64,000 bases of DNA from positions 1,178,001-1,242,000 of the forward strand of contig OY762308.1 of assembly GCA_963665555.2 (NCBI GenBank). The letters are read 5' to 3'. Source of the DNA: CAXXXW01 sp963665555 (GTDB lineage Bacteria; Pseudomonadota; Alphaproteobacteria; Thalassobaculales; Thalassobaculaceae). Below the pieces are notes generated by a model, which saw only the letters and a program-made list of their open reading frames with translations, was not told the origin of the DNA and did not search any database. Shown here piece by piece: positions 35,191-44,581 of the stretch. Position 1 is the first letter of the stretch; every line of letters starts with the position of its first letter. The position numbers and the translations under genes are program-made.

Positions 35191-37599
35191 CTACCGGGCC
35201 CGGGCCGCGTTCGGCCGCCACCTCCGCAGCAGCAGCGAGTTGCCCACCACGCTCAGGCTCGACAGCGCCATCGCGGCGGCGGCGAGCGGCGGGCTGAGGT
35301 ATCCCAGCGCCGCCAGCGGCAGGGCGACGACATTGTAGACGAAGGCCCAGAAGAGGTTCTGGCGGATCTTGCGGAACGTCGCCCGGCTCGCCTCGACGGC
35401 GGCGGCGGCGAGCCTGGGGTCCGGGCGCATGAGCGTGATCGCGGCGGTCTCCATCGCCACGTCCGTCCCGGAACCCATGGCGATGCCGACCGTGGCCCGG
35501 GCCAGCGCCGGCGCGTCGTTCACGCCGTCGCCGACGACGCCGACGCGCGCGCCGCCCTCCATCAGTTCGGCGACGATCCGCGCCTTGTCCTCGGGCAGCG
35601 CCTCGGCCCGGAAATCCGCGACGCCGGTCTCCCGCGCGACGCGCGCCGTCGCCTCCGCCGAGTCGCCGGACACCAGCAGCGGCGCGACGCCCAGCCGTTT
35701 CAGCGCGTCCACCGCCGCCCGGGCCTCGGCGCGCGGCGCGTCCGCGATCTCGAACCGGGCCAGGACCTCCTCCCCGCCGGGGCCGGCGCGGCCGAGCCAG
35801 ACCTCGGCGCCGCCGCGCCACGGTTCGCGCGCCGGCAGGCCGATCCCCCGTTCGGCGAACAGGCGCGCGTTGCCCGCGACATGGCGGACGCCGCCGATCT
35901 CGCCCTCCACCCCCCGCGCGACCATGCTCCGGAAGTCCTCGACCGGAAGAAGGGCGAGGCCCCGCGCCCCGGCCGCCGCGCGCAGCGCCGCCGCGACCGG
36001 ATGGGCGCTGCCTTGCTGCAGGGACGCCGCCAGCCGGAGCGCCTCGTCCGCGTCGAGGCCGGCCAGCGGTTCGACGCGGCCGAGCGCCGGCGCGCCCGAG
36101 GTCAGCGTGCCCGTCTTGTCGAAAACGACATGGGTCAGGTCGTGCGCCTGTTCGAGCGAGGCCACGTCCTTGACCAGGACGCCCGCCCGCGCCGCCGCGC
36201 CGGAGCCGGCGGCGATGGCGGTCGGCGTCGCGAGGCCGAGCGCGCAGGGGCACGCGATCACCAGCACCGAGACGGCGTTGACGAAGGCGGCCTCCAGCTC
36301 CGCGCCGGCGGCCAGCCAGCCGAGGAAGGCCGCCGCCGCGATGGCCATCACGACCGGGACGAAGACGCCGCACACCCGGTCGGCCAGCCGCTGGACCGCC
36401 GGCTTGCCGGCCTGCGCGTTCTCGACCAGGCGGATCGCGCGGGCCAGCGTCGACTCCGCGCCGGCGGCGCGCGCCTCGACATCGACCGTCCCGTCCACGA
36501 CGATCGTCCCGGCCAGCGCCCTGTCGCCCGGCCGCCGGGGGGCGGGCGCGCTCTCGCCGGTGACCGGCGCCTCGTCGATCTCGGCCTCGCCGGCGACCAC
36601 GACGCCGTCGGCGGCGATCCGCTGGCCGGCGCGGCAGACCAGGATGTCGCCGGCCCCCACCTCCCGCGCCGGGCGCTCGGCGACGGCCCCGTCCGGCCCG
36701 CGCACCAGCGCCGTGTCGGGGCGGAGCGCCAGCAGTTCCCGGATCGTCCGCGTCGCGCCGCGCTTCGCGCCGGCCTCCATGTGCTTGCCGGCCAGCACCA
36801 GCAGGATGACGATCGCCGACGCCTCGAAATAAAGCTGGCCCGCCGCGCCGTCGCCGAGCGTCGCCAGCCGGAGCCAGCTGTAGAAATAGGCCGCCGTCGT
36901 GCCCAGCGCGACCAGCGTGTCCATGTTCGCGCCGCCCGCACGCAGGGCGTTGAAGGCGCCGCGATAGAACCGGGCGCCGATAACGAATTGCAGCGGCGTC
37001 GCCAGCGCCGCCTCGACGAACGGCGACAGGAGCGGCCAGCCGGGCGCGAGTCCGGCCGCGCCGAGGCGGTGCGCCAGCATCTGGTAGAGGAACGGCGCCG
37101 TCAGGACGGCGGCGACGGCGATCGCCCGGCGGTCGCGCGCGATCCCGCGGCGCTCGCGCGCCCGCGCCGCCTCGAACGGGTCGCCGGCGGCGGCCAGCCG
37201 GAAGCCCGCGGCCTCCGCCCGCGCGGCCAGCGCCTCGTCCGCGACCGCCAGCGCGAGCGCCGCGACCTCGGCCCGCCCCGCGCCCGCGTCGACGCGCGCG
37301 GAGACGACGCCGGGAACGCCGGACAGCGCCGCCTCCAGCCGGCGCGCGGCGCCCGCGCCCCGCGCGCCCGAAACCGCGAAGGCGCGCGTTTCGGTTACGG
37401 CGCGGAACCCGGTCCGGCGCACCAGGGCGACGATCGAGTCCAGCGAGGTTCCGGGTTCGAGGTCCACCGTCGCCCGCTCCAGCGGCAGGTTGACGGCCGC
37501 CGCCGCGACGCCCGCCCCGCCGGACAGCGCCCTTTCGAGCCGGCTCGAACAGCCGGCGCAGGTCATCCCCTCGATCGCGAGGCTGTAACGCTCCGTCAT
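35191..37599 (-). CDS. copA: Copper-translocating P1B-type ATPase
   Basis: Exports Cu(I) from the cytoplasm. The 802 residues have one clear N-terminal heavy-metal domain (GMTCAGCSSR), a second degenerate one lacking CxxC, eight predicted helices, phosphatase loop TGES, metal-site CPC in IACPCALGLATP, phosphorylation motif DKTGTLT, the HP dipeptide in GSAHPVAA and GDGVNDAPAL. ATG 37599 puts CxxC at about 14-17. No cueR, copZ or cusF is nearby. Confidence 0.95.
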   Translation of the reverse strand: MTERYSLAIEGMTCAGCSSRLERALSGGAGVAAAAVNLPLERATVDLEPGTSLDSIVALVRRTGFRAVTETRAFAVSGARGAGAARRLEAALSGVPGVVSARVDAGAGRAEVAALALAVADEALAARAEAAGFRLAAAGDPFEAARARERRGIARDRRAIAVAAVLTAPFLYQMLAHRLGAAGLAPGWPLLSPFVEAALATPLQFVIGARFYRGAFNALRAGGANMDTLVALGTTAAYFYSWLRLATLGDGAAGQLYFEASAIVILLVLAGKHMEAGAKRGATRTIRELLALRPDTALVRGPDGAVAERPAREVGAGDILVCRAGQRIAADGVVVAGEAEIDEAPVTGESAPAPRRPGDRALAGTIVVDGTVDVEARAAGAESTLARAIRLVENAQAGKPAVQRLADRVCGVFVPVVMAIAAAAFLGWLAAGAELEAAFVNAVSVLVIACPCALGLATPTAIAAGSGAAARAGVLVKDVASLEQAHDLTHVVFDKTGTLTSGAPALGRVEPLAGLDADEALRLAASLQQGSAHPVAAALRAAAGARGLALLPVEDFRSMVARGVEGEIGGVRHVAGNARLFAERGIGLPAREPWRGGAEVWLGRAGPGGEEVLARFEIADAPRAEARAAVDALKRLGVAPLLVSGDSAEATARVARETGVADFRAEALPEDKARIVAELMEGGARVGVVGDGVNDAPALARATVGIAMGSGTDVAMETAAITLMRPDPRLAAAAVEASRATFRKIRQNLFWAFVYNVVALPLAALGYLSPPLAAAAMALSSLSVVGNSLLLRRWRPNAARAR

Positions 37600-37744
37600 G
37601 GTCCGTTTTCCCTCGCCCGGCCGCCCGGCCGCCCGGCGCCGGCGCGCGGAGCGGAGGATAGCGCAAAGCCGCGCCGGGCGCGACGGCTGGAAAACCGCCG
37701 CCTTCCGCGCGAGAATGCCGCGAAACCGGACGGAGGACCGATCC

Positions 37745-38386
37745 ATGGCGAGGGGCATCCTTGTCGCGGCGTTCGACTTCTCGAACGCCAGCGCCGACGA
37801 ATTCCACGACTGGTACGACCTGGAGCACCTGCCCGAACGCCGGGCCATCCCCGGCTTCGGGCGGAGCGAGCGCTGGATTTCGGTCGAGCATCCGGCCGTG
37901 GCCGTGGCGACCTACGACCTGGAGTCCCACGATGTCCTGCTCGGCGCCGCCTACCGGGCGGTCGCCGGCGACAACATTTCCGTCTGGTCCAAACGGATCG
38001 CGGGGCTGTGCGACCGGCTGCTGCGCTTCGAGGGGACGCAGACCCCGCCGGGCGGCCTGGCGGCCCCGGCCGGCGCGGGCGGGCTGCTGCTCAACGCGAT
38101 GAACGTCGCGCCGGAGGCCGAGGCGGAGTTCGACGCCTGGTACGACGAGGAGCACATCCCGGCGCTCGCCGCCGTGCCGGGAACGCTGGCCGCCCGGCGC
38201 TACGTTTCGGCGGAGGCCGGCGGCGGGGAGCGGCGCCGCCTCGCGCTCTACCACCTCGAAACGCCGGAGGTCGCCGCCTCGGAGGCCTGGCGGGCGGCGA
38301 TCGACACGCAGTGGAGCGCCCGCGTCCGGCCCCTGTTCCGCGACCGCATCCGCATCCTGGCCCGCCGGTACACGCGCGGCGCGTAG
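37745..38386 (+). CDS. EthD-like/dimeric alpha-beta barrel protein, two half-domains
   Basis: 213 residues from ATG 37745, preceded by CGGAGGAC. Two similar halves each carry the motif W-Y-D-x-E-H: EFHDWYDLEHLPERRAIPGF near the start and EFDAWYDEEHIPALAAVPGT in the middle, so it is an internal duplication forming a pseudo-dimer. Function unknown. It is related to the protein at 19775-20449. Divergent from copA; an EamA transporter follows after 25 bp on the same strand. Confidence 0.65.
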   Translation: MARGILVAAFDFSNASADEFHDWYDLEHLPERRAIPGFGRSERWISVEHPAVAVATYDLESHDVLLGAAYRAVAGDNISVWSKRIAGLCDRLLRFEGTQTPPGGLAAPAGAGGLLLNAMNVAPEAEAEFDAWYDEEHIPALAAVPGTLAARRYVSAEAGGGERRRLALYHLETPEVAASEAWRAAIDTQWSARVRPLFRDRIRILARRYTRGA

Positions 38387-38411
38387 GCCCGGCCCCGGCC
38401 CGGCCGGCGGC

Positions 38412-39338
38412 ATGGAGCACCTCTGGATCGCCATCGTGCTCGCGGCGGCGGCGCTCCAGACCGCGCGCAACGCCGGGCAGAAGCATCTGGGCGGGCGCAT
38501 GTCGGCGCTCGCCGCGGCGTGGACGCGGTTCGGCTTCGGCCTGCCCTTCGCGGCCGGCTACCTCGCCTGGGCGATGTGGCGGTTCGACCTCCCCTTCCCG
38601 CCGCTCGGCCCCGCCTTCCTGGTCCCGGCGGCGCTGGCGGCCGCGCTGCAGGTGTCGGCGACGGTCCTGCTGGTCGTGCTGTTCCGCCTGCGGAACTTCG
38701 CCGCCGGCTCGACCTATGTGCGCAGCGAGACGATCTTCGCCGCCGTCCTCGGCGCGCTGGTCTTCGGCGAGGCGATAAGCCCCGGCGGCTGGATCGCCAT
38801 CGCGGTCTCGGTCGCCGGCGTGCTGTTGTTGAGCGCGGTCCGCTCCGGCCTCGGCGCCGGCCCGGCGCGCGGGGCGGCCGCGCTCGGCGCCTTCGCCAGC
38901 CCGTCGGCCGGGGTCGGCCTCGCGGCGGGAGCGGGTTTCGCGCTCGCCTCGTTCTTCATACGGCGCGCGAGCCTGTCCTTCGAACATCCTAATTTCGCAT
39001 GGACGGCGGCGGCGACGCTGGTCGTCGTTCTGGCGCTGCAGACCCTGGCCCTGGGGGCGGTCGTGCTCGTCGTCCGGCCGGGGGATTTCCGCGCCATCGC
39101 GCGCGCCTGGCGGCCGGCGCTGTTCGTCGGCGCGACCGGGGCCTTCGGCTCGATGGGCTGGTTTACGGCGATGACGATCCAGCGCGTCGCCTATGTGAAG
39201 GCGCTGGCGCAGGTCGAGTTCCTGTTCGCGCTGGCCGTCTCGATCCTGTTCTTCGGCGAGCGCCCGTCGCGGCGCGAATACGCCGGCATGGCGCTGGTCG
39301 CCGCCGGCATCGCGGTGCTGCTGCTTTTCGCGGAGTAG
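38412..39338 (+). CDS. EamA/DMT-family transporter
   Basis: 308 residues with about ten hydrophobic helices in two EamA repeats, for example FLVPAALAAALQVSATVLLVV and LAQVEFLFALAVSILFFGER read in part. The ATG at 38412 starts the first helix directly. EamA members export amino acids, metabolites or drugs; the substrate is unknown. It lies between an EthD-like gene and a small membrane-protein gene on the same strand. Confidence 0.85.
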   Translation: MEHLWIAIVLAAAALQTARNAGQKHLGGRMSALAAAWTRFGFGLPFAAGYLAWAMWRFDLPFPPLGPAFLVPAALAAALQVSATVLLVVLFRLRNFAAGSTYVRSETIFAAVLGALVFGEAISPGGWIAIAVSVAGVLLLSAVRSGLGAGPARGAAALGAFASPSAGVGLAAGAGFALASFFIRRASLSFEHPNFAWTAAATLVVVLALQTLALGAVVLVVRPGDFRAIARAWRPALFVGATGAFGSMGWFTAMTIQRVAYVKALAQVEFLFALAVSILFFGERPSRREYAGMALVAAGIAVLLLFAE

Positions 39339-39446
39339 CGCGCGGCCGCGCGCGTTGACGCAAGCGCGGCGGGGCGGCATAGTCCGGGGCGACGCGGATC
39401 GGCGCCGGTCCCCGGCCGGGGAAGGCGCGCGGGCGGGCGAGGACGC

Positions 39447-39770
39447 ATGGCCGACACGAACGACCCCGGCGAGCCGGAACTGCGCTGGATCGAGACGCCC
39501 CGGGGCCGCGCCGTGATCAACGGCGTGGCGCTGGTGGTCCTGCTGGCGGCGACGCAGCATTTCGGGTTCATCGAACCCGGCCCGCCGGTGACCCTCGACA
39601 ACATCTCCGTCTACGCGATCTACGGGATGGCGGTGGGCGCGATCATGTATTTCTGGACCCGCTCGCGCCTCGGCCGCCAGGCCCGGCGGCGGGAGGAGGA
39701 GCGGCTGCGCCAGGCCCGCGCGGCGGCCTACGAGACCGAGGACTCGGAACGCGAGGAGAAGGACCGATGA
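39447..39770 (+). CDS. Small membrane protein with charged coiled tail
   Basis: 107 residues, not recognised. Two hydrophobic segments, AVINGVALVVLLAA and ISVYAIYGMAVGAIMYFW, are followed by a strongly charged helix from RLGRQARRREEERLRQARAA to EREEKDR. The stop overlaps the next gene (ATGA), so it is translationally coupled to a PhyH dioxygenase. Topology suggests a cytoplasmic tail that might dock a partner. Confidence 0.65.
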   Translation: MADTNDPGEPELRWIETPRGRAVINGVALVVLLAATQHFGFIEPGPPVTLDNISVYAIYGMAVGAIMYFWTRSRLGRQARRREEERLRQARAAAYETEDSEREEKDR

Positions 39771-40684
39771 TCGAAAGCCGGGACGTCGAGTTCTACAACG
39801 AGAACGGATACATCGTCGTGGACGGCGTGTACGACGCCGGCGAGGTGGCGGCGATGCGCGCCGTCGTGGACCGCCTGGTGGACGAGGCCGCCGGCCTGTC
39901 GGACCACGATTCGGTCTACGACCTGGAGCCGTCGCACACGCCCCGGCGCCCGCGCGTGCGGCGCATCAAGGAACCCTACCTGGTCCACCCGCTGTTCCGC
40001 CGGATGGCGGAGCATCCCCGGCTGCTGTCGGTGCTGAAGGCGCTGATCGGCCCGAACCTGCGCCTGCACGGCGGCAAGATCAACATCAAGGCGGCGGAGT
40101 ACGGCTCCCCGGTCGAGTGGCACCAGGACTGGGCCTTCTACCCCCACACCAACGACGACGTGCTCGCCGTCGGCGTCATGCTCGACGACATGACGGAGGA
40201 GAACGGCCCGCTGCTGATCGTGCCCGGCTCGCACAAGGGGCCGGTGCACGACCACCACGTGGACGGGATTTTCGCCGGCGCGATCGACCCGGCCAAGTCC
40301 CCGTTCGACATCGCCGGGGCGGCGCGGGTGACGGGCCGGGCCGGCGCGTGCAGCTTCCACCATGTGCGCGCGGTGCACGGTTCGGAGCAGAACCGTTCGG
40401 GCCGGGACCGGATGCTGCTGCTCTACCAGGTCGCGGCGGCGGACGCCTGGGACATGCGGCGCTTCTCCCAGGACTGGGACGACCACGAGGGGCGCATGAT
40501 CGCCGGCGCCTCGACGCTGGAGCCGCGGATCGTGCCCTGCCCGGTGCGCCTGCCCTACCCGCCGGCGCGCCACGAGGGGTCGATCTACGAGAACCAGCGG
40601 GCGATGAAGACCCGCGCCTTCGACTTCCAGCCGAACCCCGACGCGGCGCCGGCGCGCGAGCGCGTGCTGGAGGACGCGGACTGA
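39767..40684 (+). CDS. Phytanoyl-CoA dioxygenase (PhyH) family protein
   Basis: Fe(II)/2-oxoglutarate oxygenase; substrate unknown. The 305 residues start RDVEFYNENGYIVVDGVY, a typical PhyH opening. The iron ligands are H and D in VEWHQDWAFYPHTND and the distal His in HVRAVHGSEQNRSG; ENGPLLIVPGSHKG is the signature loop. It resembles fungal and bacterial PhyH enzymes of secondary metabolism or acyl-chain hydroxylation more than the PhyH-like protein at 12923. A strong terminator follows. Confidence 0.88.
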   Translation: MIESRDVEFYNENGYIVVDGVYDAGEVAAMRAVVDRLVDEAAGLSDHDSVYDLEPSHTPRRPRVRRIKEPYLVHPLFRRMAEHPRLLSVLKALIGPNLRLHGGKINIKAAEYGSPVEWHQDWAFYPHTNDDVLAVGVMLDDMTEENGPLLIVPGSHKGPVHDHHVDGIFAGAIDPAKSPFDIAGAARVTGRAGACSFHHVRAVHGSEQNRSGRDRMLLLYQVAAADAWDMRRFSQDWDDHEGRMIAGASTLEPRIVPCPVRLPYPPARHEGSIYENQRAMKTRAFDFQPNPDAAPARERVLEDAD

Positions 40685-40742
40685 CGGCTCCCGCCGGCCC
40701 CGCCCGGGGCGGGCGCGGCGCGCGAGGGGAAACGGAAACGCG

Positions 40743-40776
40743 AACGGCCCCGGCGGCAACCCGCCGGGGCCGTTTT
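40743..40776 (+). terminator. Rho-independent terminator after the PhyH gene
   Basis: A perfect 14-bp stem, AACGGCCCCGGCGG (40743-40756) with CCGCCGGGGCCGTT (40761-40774), has a CAAC tetraloop and runs into a short T-stretch on the plus strand. It lies 59 bp past the PhyH stop and 26 bp from the stop of the convergent aminotransferase gene, which lacks a T-run on its side. Confidence 0.85.
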
Positions 40777-40801
40777 CTCGCGCGTCCGGGGCGGCGCGGG
40801 T

Positions 40802-42190
40802 TCAGGCGACCGCCTTGCCCTCGCGCGTCAGCGTGTCGAGCGCGGCGTCCAGCGCCTTGCCGTAGCGGTCGAACATGTCGTCGATCTCCGCCTCGGAGAC
40901 GATCAGCGGCGGCGAGAAGCACATCGAATCGCCCACCGGCCGGGTGATCACGCCGTTTTCGAGGCAGAGGTCGGAGACCAGGTTGCCGACGCCGTCCGAC
41001 GGGGCGAAGGCCTCGCGCGTCGCCTTGTTCCTGACGAGTTCGTTGGCGCCGACCAGGCCGGTCCCCCGCGCCTCGCCCACCAGCGGATGGTCCGCGAAGC
41101 CGCGCAGCCGCTCCTGGAAGCGGGGCGCGACGGCTTGCACATGGCCGAGGATGTCGTCCTCCTCGTAGATTTTCAGCGTCTCCAGCGCCACCGCGGCCGC
41201 GACCGGATGGCCGGAATAGGTGTAGCCGTGGCCGAACACGCCGAGCCGCGCGCTCGCGTCCGCGACCGGCTGGTAGACGCGGTCGGAGATCATCGTGGCC
41301 GAGATCGGCAGGTAGCTCGACGACAGCGCCTTGGCGCAGACCAGGATGTCCGGCTCGATGCCGAAGGTCTGCGACCCCCAGAATTCGCCGGTCCGGCAGA
41401 AGCCGCAGATCACCTCGTCGGCGACGAACAGCACATCGTGCTCCCGCAGCACCGCCTGGATTTTCTCGAAATAGGTGGCCGGCGGCACGATCACCCCGCC
41501 CGCGCCCATGACCGGCTCGGCGAAGAAGGCGGCGACGGTCTCCGGCCCCTCCTCGCGGATCAGCCGGTCGAGGCTGTCGGCCATGCGGGTGGCGAAGTCC
41601 TCCTCGCTCTCCCCCTCCTCGCCGAAACGGTAGTAGTGCGGGTTTTCGGTGTGGATGAAGTTGGCCAGCGGCGCGTCGAAACCGGCGTGGTTCATCGACC
41701 GCCCGGTCAGGCTGGCGGCGGCGAGCGTGATGCCGTGGTAGCCGTTGACCCGGCCGACGATCTTCTTCTTGGCGTGGCGGCCGCGCGCGTTGTTGTAGTA
41801 CCAGACGATCTTGATCGCGGTGTCGTTGGCCTCCGAGCCGGAGTTGTTGAAGAACACCTTGGAGACCGAACTCGGCGCCAGGCCCATCAGCTTCTCGGCG
41901 AGGTCGATGCCGGGCAGGTGCGACTTCTGCGCGAACTGGTGGTAGTAGGGCAGCGTGCGCAACTGCCGTGTCGCCGCCTCCACCAGGCGCTCGTGGTGGA
42001 AGCCGAGCGAGGCGCACCACAGGCCGGCCATGGCCTCGATGTACTTGCGGCCGTTGCTGTCCCAGACATGCACGCCCTCGCCGCGCTCGACGATCATCGG
42101 GCCGGTTTGCTCGTGCTTGCGGAAGTTCGTGTAAGGGTGCAGCAGGTAGGCGACGTCGCGCGCCTCGGGCGAATTCGGTTGCAAGGTCAT
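40802..42190 (-). CDS. Class III PLP-dependent aminotransferase (omega-amino acid/polyamine type)
   Basis: Transfers an amino group from an omega-amino acid, amine or polyamine to pyruvate or a keto acid. The 462 residues show LWCASLGFHHERLVEAA near the N-terminus, FFNNSGSEANDTAIK for the cofactor phosphate, YHGITLAAASLTG, ADEVICGFCRTGEFWG with the PLP-ring Asp, and the Schiff-base Lys in CAKALSSSYLPI. Overall pattern is near putrescine- and taurine-pyruvate aminotransferases; the amine donor is uncertain. Confidence 0.92.
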   Translation of the reverse strand: MTLQPNSPEARDVAYLLHPYTNFRKHEQTGPMIVERGEGVHVWDSNGRKYIEAMAGLWCASLGFHHERLVEAATRQLRTLPYYHQFAQKSHLPGIDLAEKLMGLAPSSVSKVFFNNSGSEANDTAIKIVWYYNNARGRHAKKKIVGRVNGYHGITLAAASLTGRSMNHAGFDAPLANFIHTENPHYYRFGEEGESEEDFATRMADSLDRLIREEGPETVAAFFAEPVMGAGGVIVPPATYFEKIQAVLREHDVLFVADEVICGFCRTGEFWGSQTFGIEPDILVCAKALSSSYLPISATMISDRVYQPVADASARLGVFGHGYTYSGHPVAAAVALETLKIYEEDDILGHVQAVAPRFQERLRGFADHPLVGEARGTGLVGANELVRNKATREAFAPSDGVGNLVSDLCLENGVITRPVGDSMCFSPPLIVSEAEIDDMFDRYGKALDAALDTLTREGKAVA

Positions 42191-42328
42191 GGGCGTTCCC
42201 TCCGAAAAACCGGCGGCGCGCCCCGGCGGCGCCGCTCCCCCTCGCGCGCGAGCATAGCACCTCGCCGCGGCCGCGGACGGATTATTTCGCCGGCCCCGGA
42301 CGGCGCGAACGGCGCGGACGCGGCGTCT

Positions 42329-42937
42329 TCAGTCGGGCGGTTCGGGGCGGACGGACAGGTCGATAAGGCGCAAACTCTCCTCGACGCGGGCCAGGCGGAT
42401 GTCGAAGGCATGGACATCGGCCCGCACCGCCGCCGTGTCCGCGCGCGAGCCGGCCCAGAACTCGGCGTACTCGCCGCGAAAAGCCCCGATCTCGGAGCCG
42501 ACCTCGACGCGAAACGCCGCCGTGTCGGCCCGGATCTCGGCCCGAAAGGCCTCCATATCGTCGCGGAGGGCGGCGATGTCGGCGCGAACCTCGGCGCGGA
42601 GGTCCTTGACTTCCGCGCGAACCTCGGCGCGGAACGCTTCGATGTCGGCGCGAATTTCGGCGCGGAACGCCCCGATGTCGGCGCGAATTTCGGCGCGAAA
42701 CGCCTTCATCTCGCGGCGAAGCTCCTTGGTGTCGGATCGCGTTTCGGCCCGCAGGGCCGCAATATCCTCCCGGAGCGTGGCGACCTCTGCCCGAAGCGAG
42801 ACGATTTCGGCATGGATCGGCGCGACCGCCATGTGGACGGCGAAGTAGACGGCCCCGAAGATGGCCGCGACCAGGGTGGTCGCGGCCCCCAACACCGCCA
42901 CCACGGGCTTCCAGGTTTCGTCGATCCACCGCTTCAT
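42329..42937 (-). CDS. Membrane-anchored hendecad coiled-coil protein
   Basis: 202 residues from ATG 42937 (MKRWIDETWKPVVAV). One transmembrane helix, VAVLGAATTLVAAIFGAVYF, is followed by about 140 residues of charged 11-residue repeats of the type FRAEIRADIGA, forming a long coiled coil. An in-frame ATG at 43006 would add a basic leader. Similar small DUF1640-like and phage-like proteins exist, but no function follows from sequence. Four of the repeats are nearly identical at the DNA level. Confidence 0.65.
   Translation of the reverse strand: MKRWIDETWKPVVAVLGAATTLVAAIFGAVYFAVHMAVAPIHAEIVSLRAEVATLREDIAALRAETRSDTKELRREMKAFRAEIRADIGAFRAEIRADIEAFRAEVRAEVKDLRAEVRADIAALRDDMEAFRAEIRADTAAFRVEVGSEIGAFRGEYAEFWAGSRADTAAVRADVHAFDIRLARVEESLRLIDLSVRPEPPD
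42575..42706. repeat. 33-bp tandem repeat, four units, inside the coiled-coil gene
   Basis: Units start at 42575, 42608, 42641 and 42674 and follow the pattern GATGTCGGCGCGAAyyTCGG with a variable end. Each encodes one 11-residue coiled-coil turn, so copy number can change without a frameshift. Confidence 0.85.
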
Positions 42938-43057
42938 GGCCGTCCGGTTTTCCCGCCTTGGGTTCGCCCATTGGTGGATGTTGCGGCGCTGTCGCGCGCG
43001 CGTCAACGGGGAATCGGCCCGGTCCGCCGGAAAAAACGCCGGCGCGCGGCCGCGTCC

Positions 43058-44413
43058 TCACCCGGACGGCCGGGCCTGCCGCCGGCGCCAGGGCGCGAGG
43101 AACCAGGCGAAGCTGGCCACCTGCAGCAGCGCGACCGCGCCGAAGGCGACCGCGTAGGCCTCCTTGGCGTAGCCGCCGCCCGGCGCGGCGGGCCACAGGT
43201 CGATCACCTCCCCGATCAGGTACTGGGCGACGAAAATGCCGGCGAAGATGAACACGTTCATCGCGGTGATCGCGCGCCCCGCCAGTTCGGGCGTGAAATG
43301 CCGCGCCAGCCAGGAGAAGGTGACCATCGCGTAGTTGGACAGCAGCCCGAACCCGATCCACGGCCACAGCGCCGCCGGCGCGAGCTCGAACACGATCGCC
43401 GCCTGGAACGCGAGGAAGACCGCCGCGCAGCCGCCGAAGAAGGCCAGCAGCGGCACGCCGCGCCGCTCCACCCACGACGCCGCCACGCCGAGCAGCACCG
43501 AACCGGCGGTGAGCGCCAGCGCCAGCGCCAGCAGGTAAGTGGCCACGCCGTCGCGGTCGAACCCGGCGACGTCGCGCAGCCACGGCCCGGCCCACAGCCC
43601 CTGGATGCCGAGGTTGGCCGCCATCCCGGTCACGGTGAGCGGCGCGATCCGCCAGAAACCGGCGTCGGCGTAGATGCGGCCGAGTTCGCGGATCTGGCGG
43701 CCGAGCGCCGGCGGCGCGCCCGCCGCCGGGCGTTCGGGAACGGCCGAGAAGATCAGCAGCGAGACGCCCACCGTCGCCACGCCCAGCGCGAGGAAGATTT
43801 CGCGCCAGTCCAGCGCGCCCAGCGCGGCCTCCAGCGGCGCCGTCGCCGTCGCCGCGCCGAGGCCGCCGACGGCGAGCAGGCAGCCGTTCACGATCGGCCA
43901 GTGCCGGTCCTCGAACCACATGGTCCCGGCCTTGATCGACGCCATCAGGCAGCCCGCCACGCCGAGGCCGATCAGGCCGCGGCCCAGGGCCAGCGTCGCG
44001 ATGTCGGTCCCGATCGCGAAGATCGCCGACCCCGCCGCCGCCGCCAGCAGCAGCGCCGCCTGCACGCGCCGGGGCCCGTAGCGGTCGAGCAGCACGCCGA
44101 GCGGCAGCTGGAAGGCCGCGAAGGTGAGGAAGTACATCGCCGTCAACAGGCCGAGGTCGCCGGCGTCGAGGCCGACCTCGGAGGTCAGCTGCGGCGCGAT
44201 CACCGCGTTGGTCGAGCGGAAGAAGTAGGAGAGGTAGTAGCCGGCGGCGAAGGGCATGAAGACCAGGACGACGGCGCGGGCCAGCGGCGCCGGCGCCGTC
44301 CCCGCCGGTCCGGGCGGGGCGGCGGCGCGCGGGGGCGCGGCGACCGGCGCGCGCGCCGTCCGGGCGCGCGGCTCCCCCCTCCACGCGATGGCCGCGAATG
44401 CCTGGCCGTGCAC
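43058..44413 (-). CDS. MFS transporter (12 helices)
   Basis: 451 residues. GTG 44413 has GGGAGAGGG upstream and is chosen; the first about 45 residues are Ala/Pro-rich and a later start is possible. Motif A is PLGVLLDRYGPRRVQ, GLIGLGVAGCLMASIK lies in helix 4-5, and twelve helices are predicted. Substrate unknown. It is divergent from the DAHP synthase gene across 168 bp. Confidence 0.85.
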   Translation of the reverse strand: MHGQAFAAIAWRGEPRARTARAPVAAPPRAAAPPGPAGTAPAPLARAVVLVFMPFAAGYYLSYFFRSTNAVIAPQLTSEVGLDAGDLGLLTAMYFLTFAAFQLPLGVLLDRYGPRRVQAALLLAAAAGSAIFAIGTDIATLALGRGLIGLGVAGCLMASIKAGTMWFEDRHWPIVNGCLLAVGGLGAATATAPLEAALGALDWREIFLALGVATVGVSLLIFSAVPERPAAGAPPALGRQIRELGRIYADAGFWRIAPLTVTGMAANLGIQGLWAGPWLRDVAGFDRDGVATYLLALALALTAGSVLLGVAASWVERRGVPLLAFFGGCAAVFLAFQAAIVFELAPAALWPWIGFGLLSNYAMVTFSWLARHFTPELAGRAITAMNVFIFAGIFVAQYLIGEVIDLWPAAPGGGYAKEAYAVAFGAVALLQVASFAWFLAPWRRRQARPSG

Positions 44414-44581
44414 ATCCCTCTCCCGCGCGCCCCGTCCGCGAGGCCGGGAGACTGGCACATCCGGCCGCCGGGGCGAAGCCCGGGCCGGAATCGCTTCACG
44501 CGGGCCGATTCGGCTGTTAGAAACCCGCCGTTCGCGGAAGCGGCGCGGGCGTGGCGCCCGCGCGATCGAGAGGACACCGAG

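Noticed and set aside
34870..38778. 1302-codon plus-strand open frame across copA and neighbours
   Set aside because: It is a shadow of copA, low-complexity RR/PA-rich translation crossing unrelated genes.
42575..42706. Regularly spaced repeats as a CRISPR array
   Set aside because: Units are contiguous 33-bp coding repeats with no spacers; they encode coiled-coil turns. No CRISPR-like array was seen anywhere in the window.
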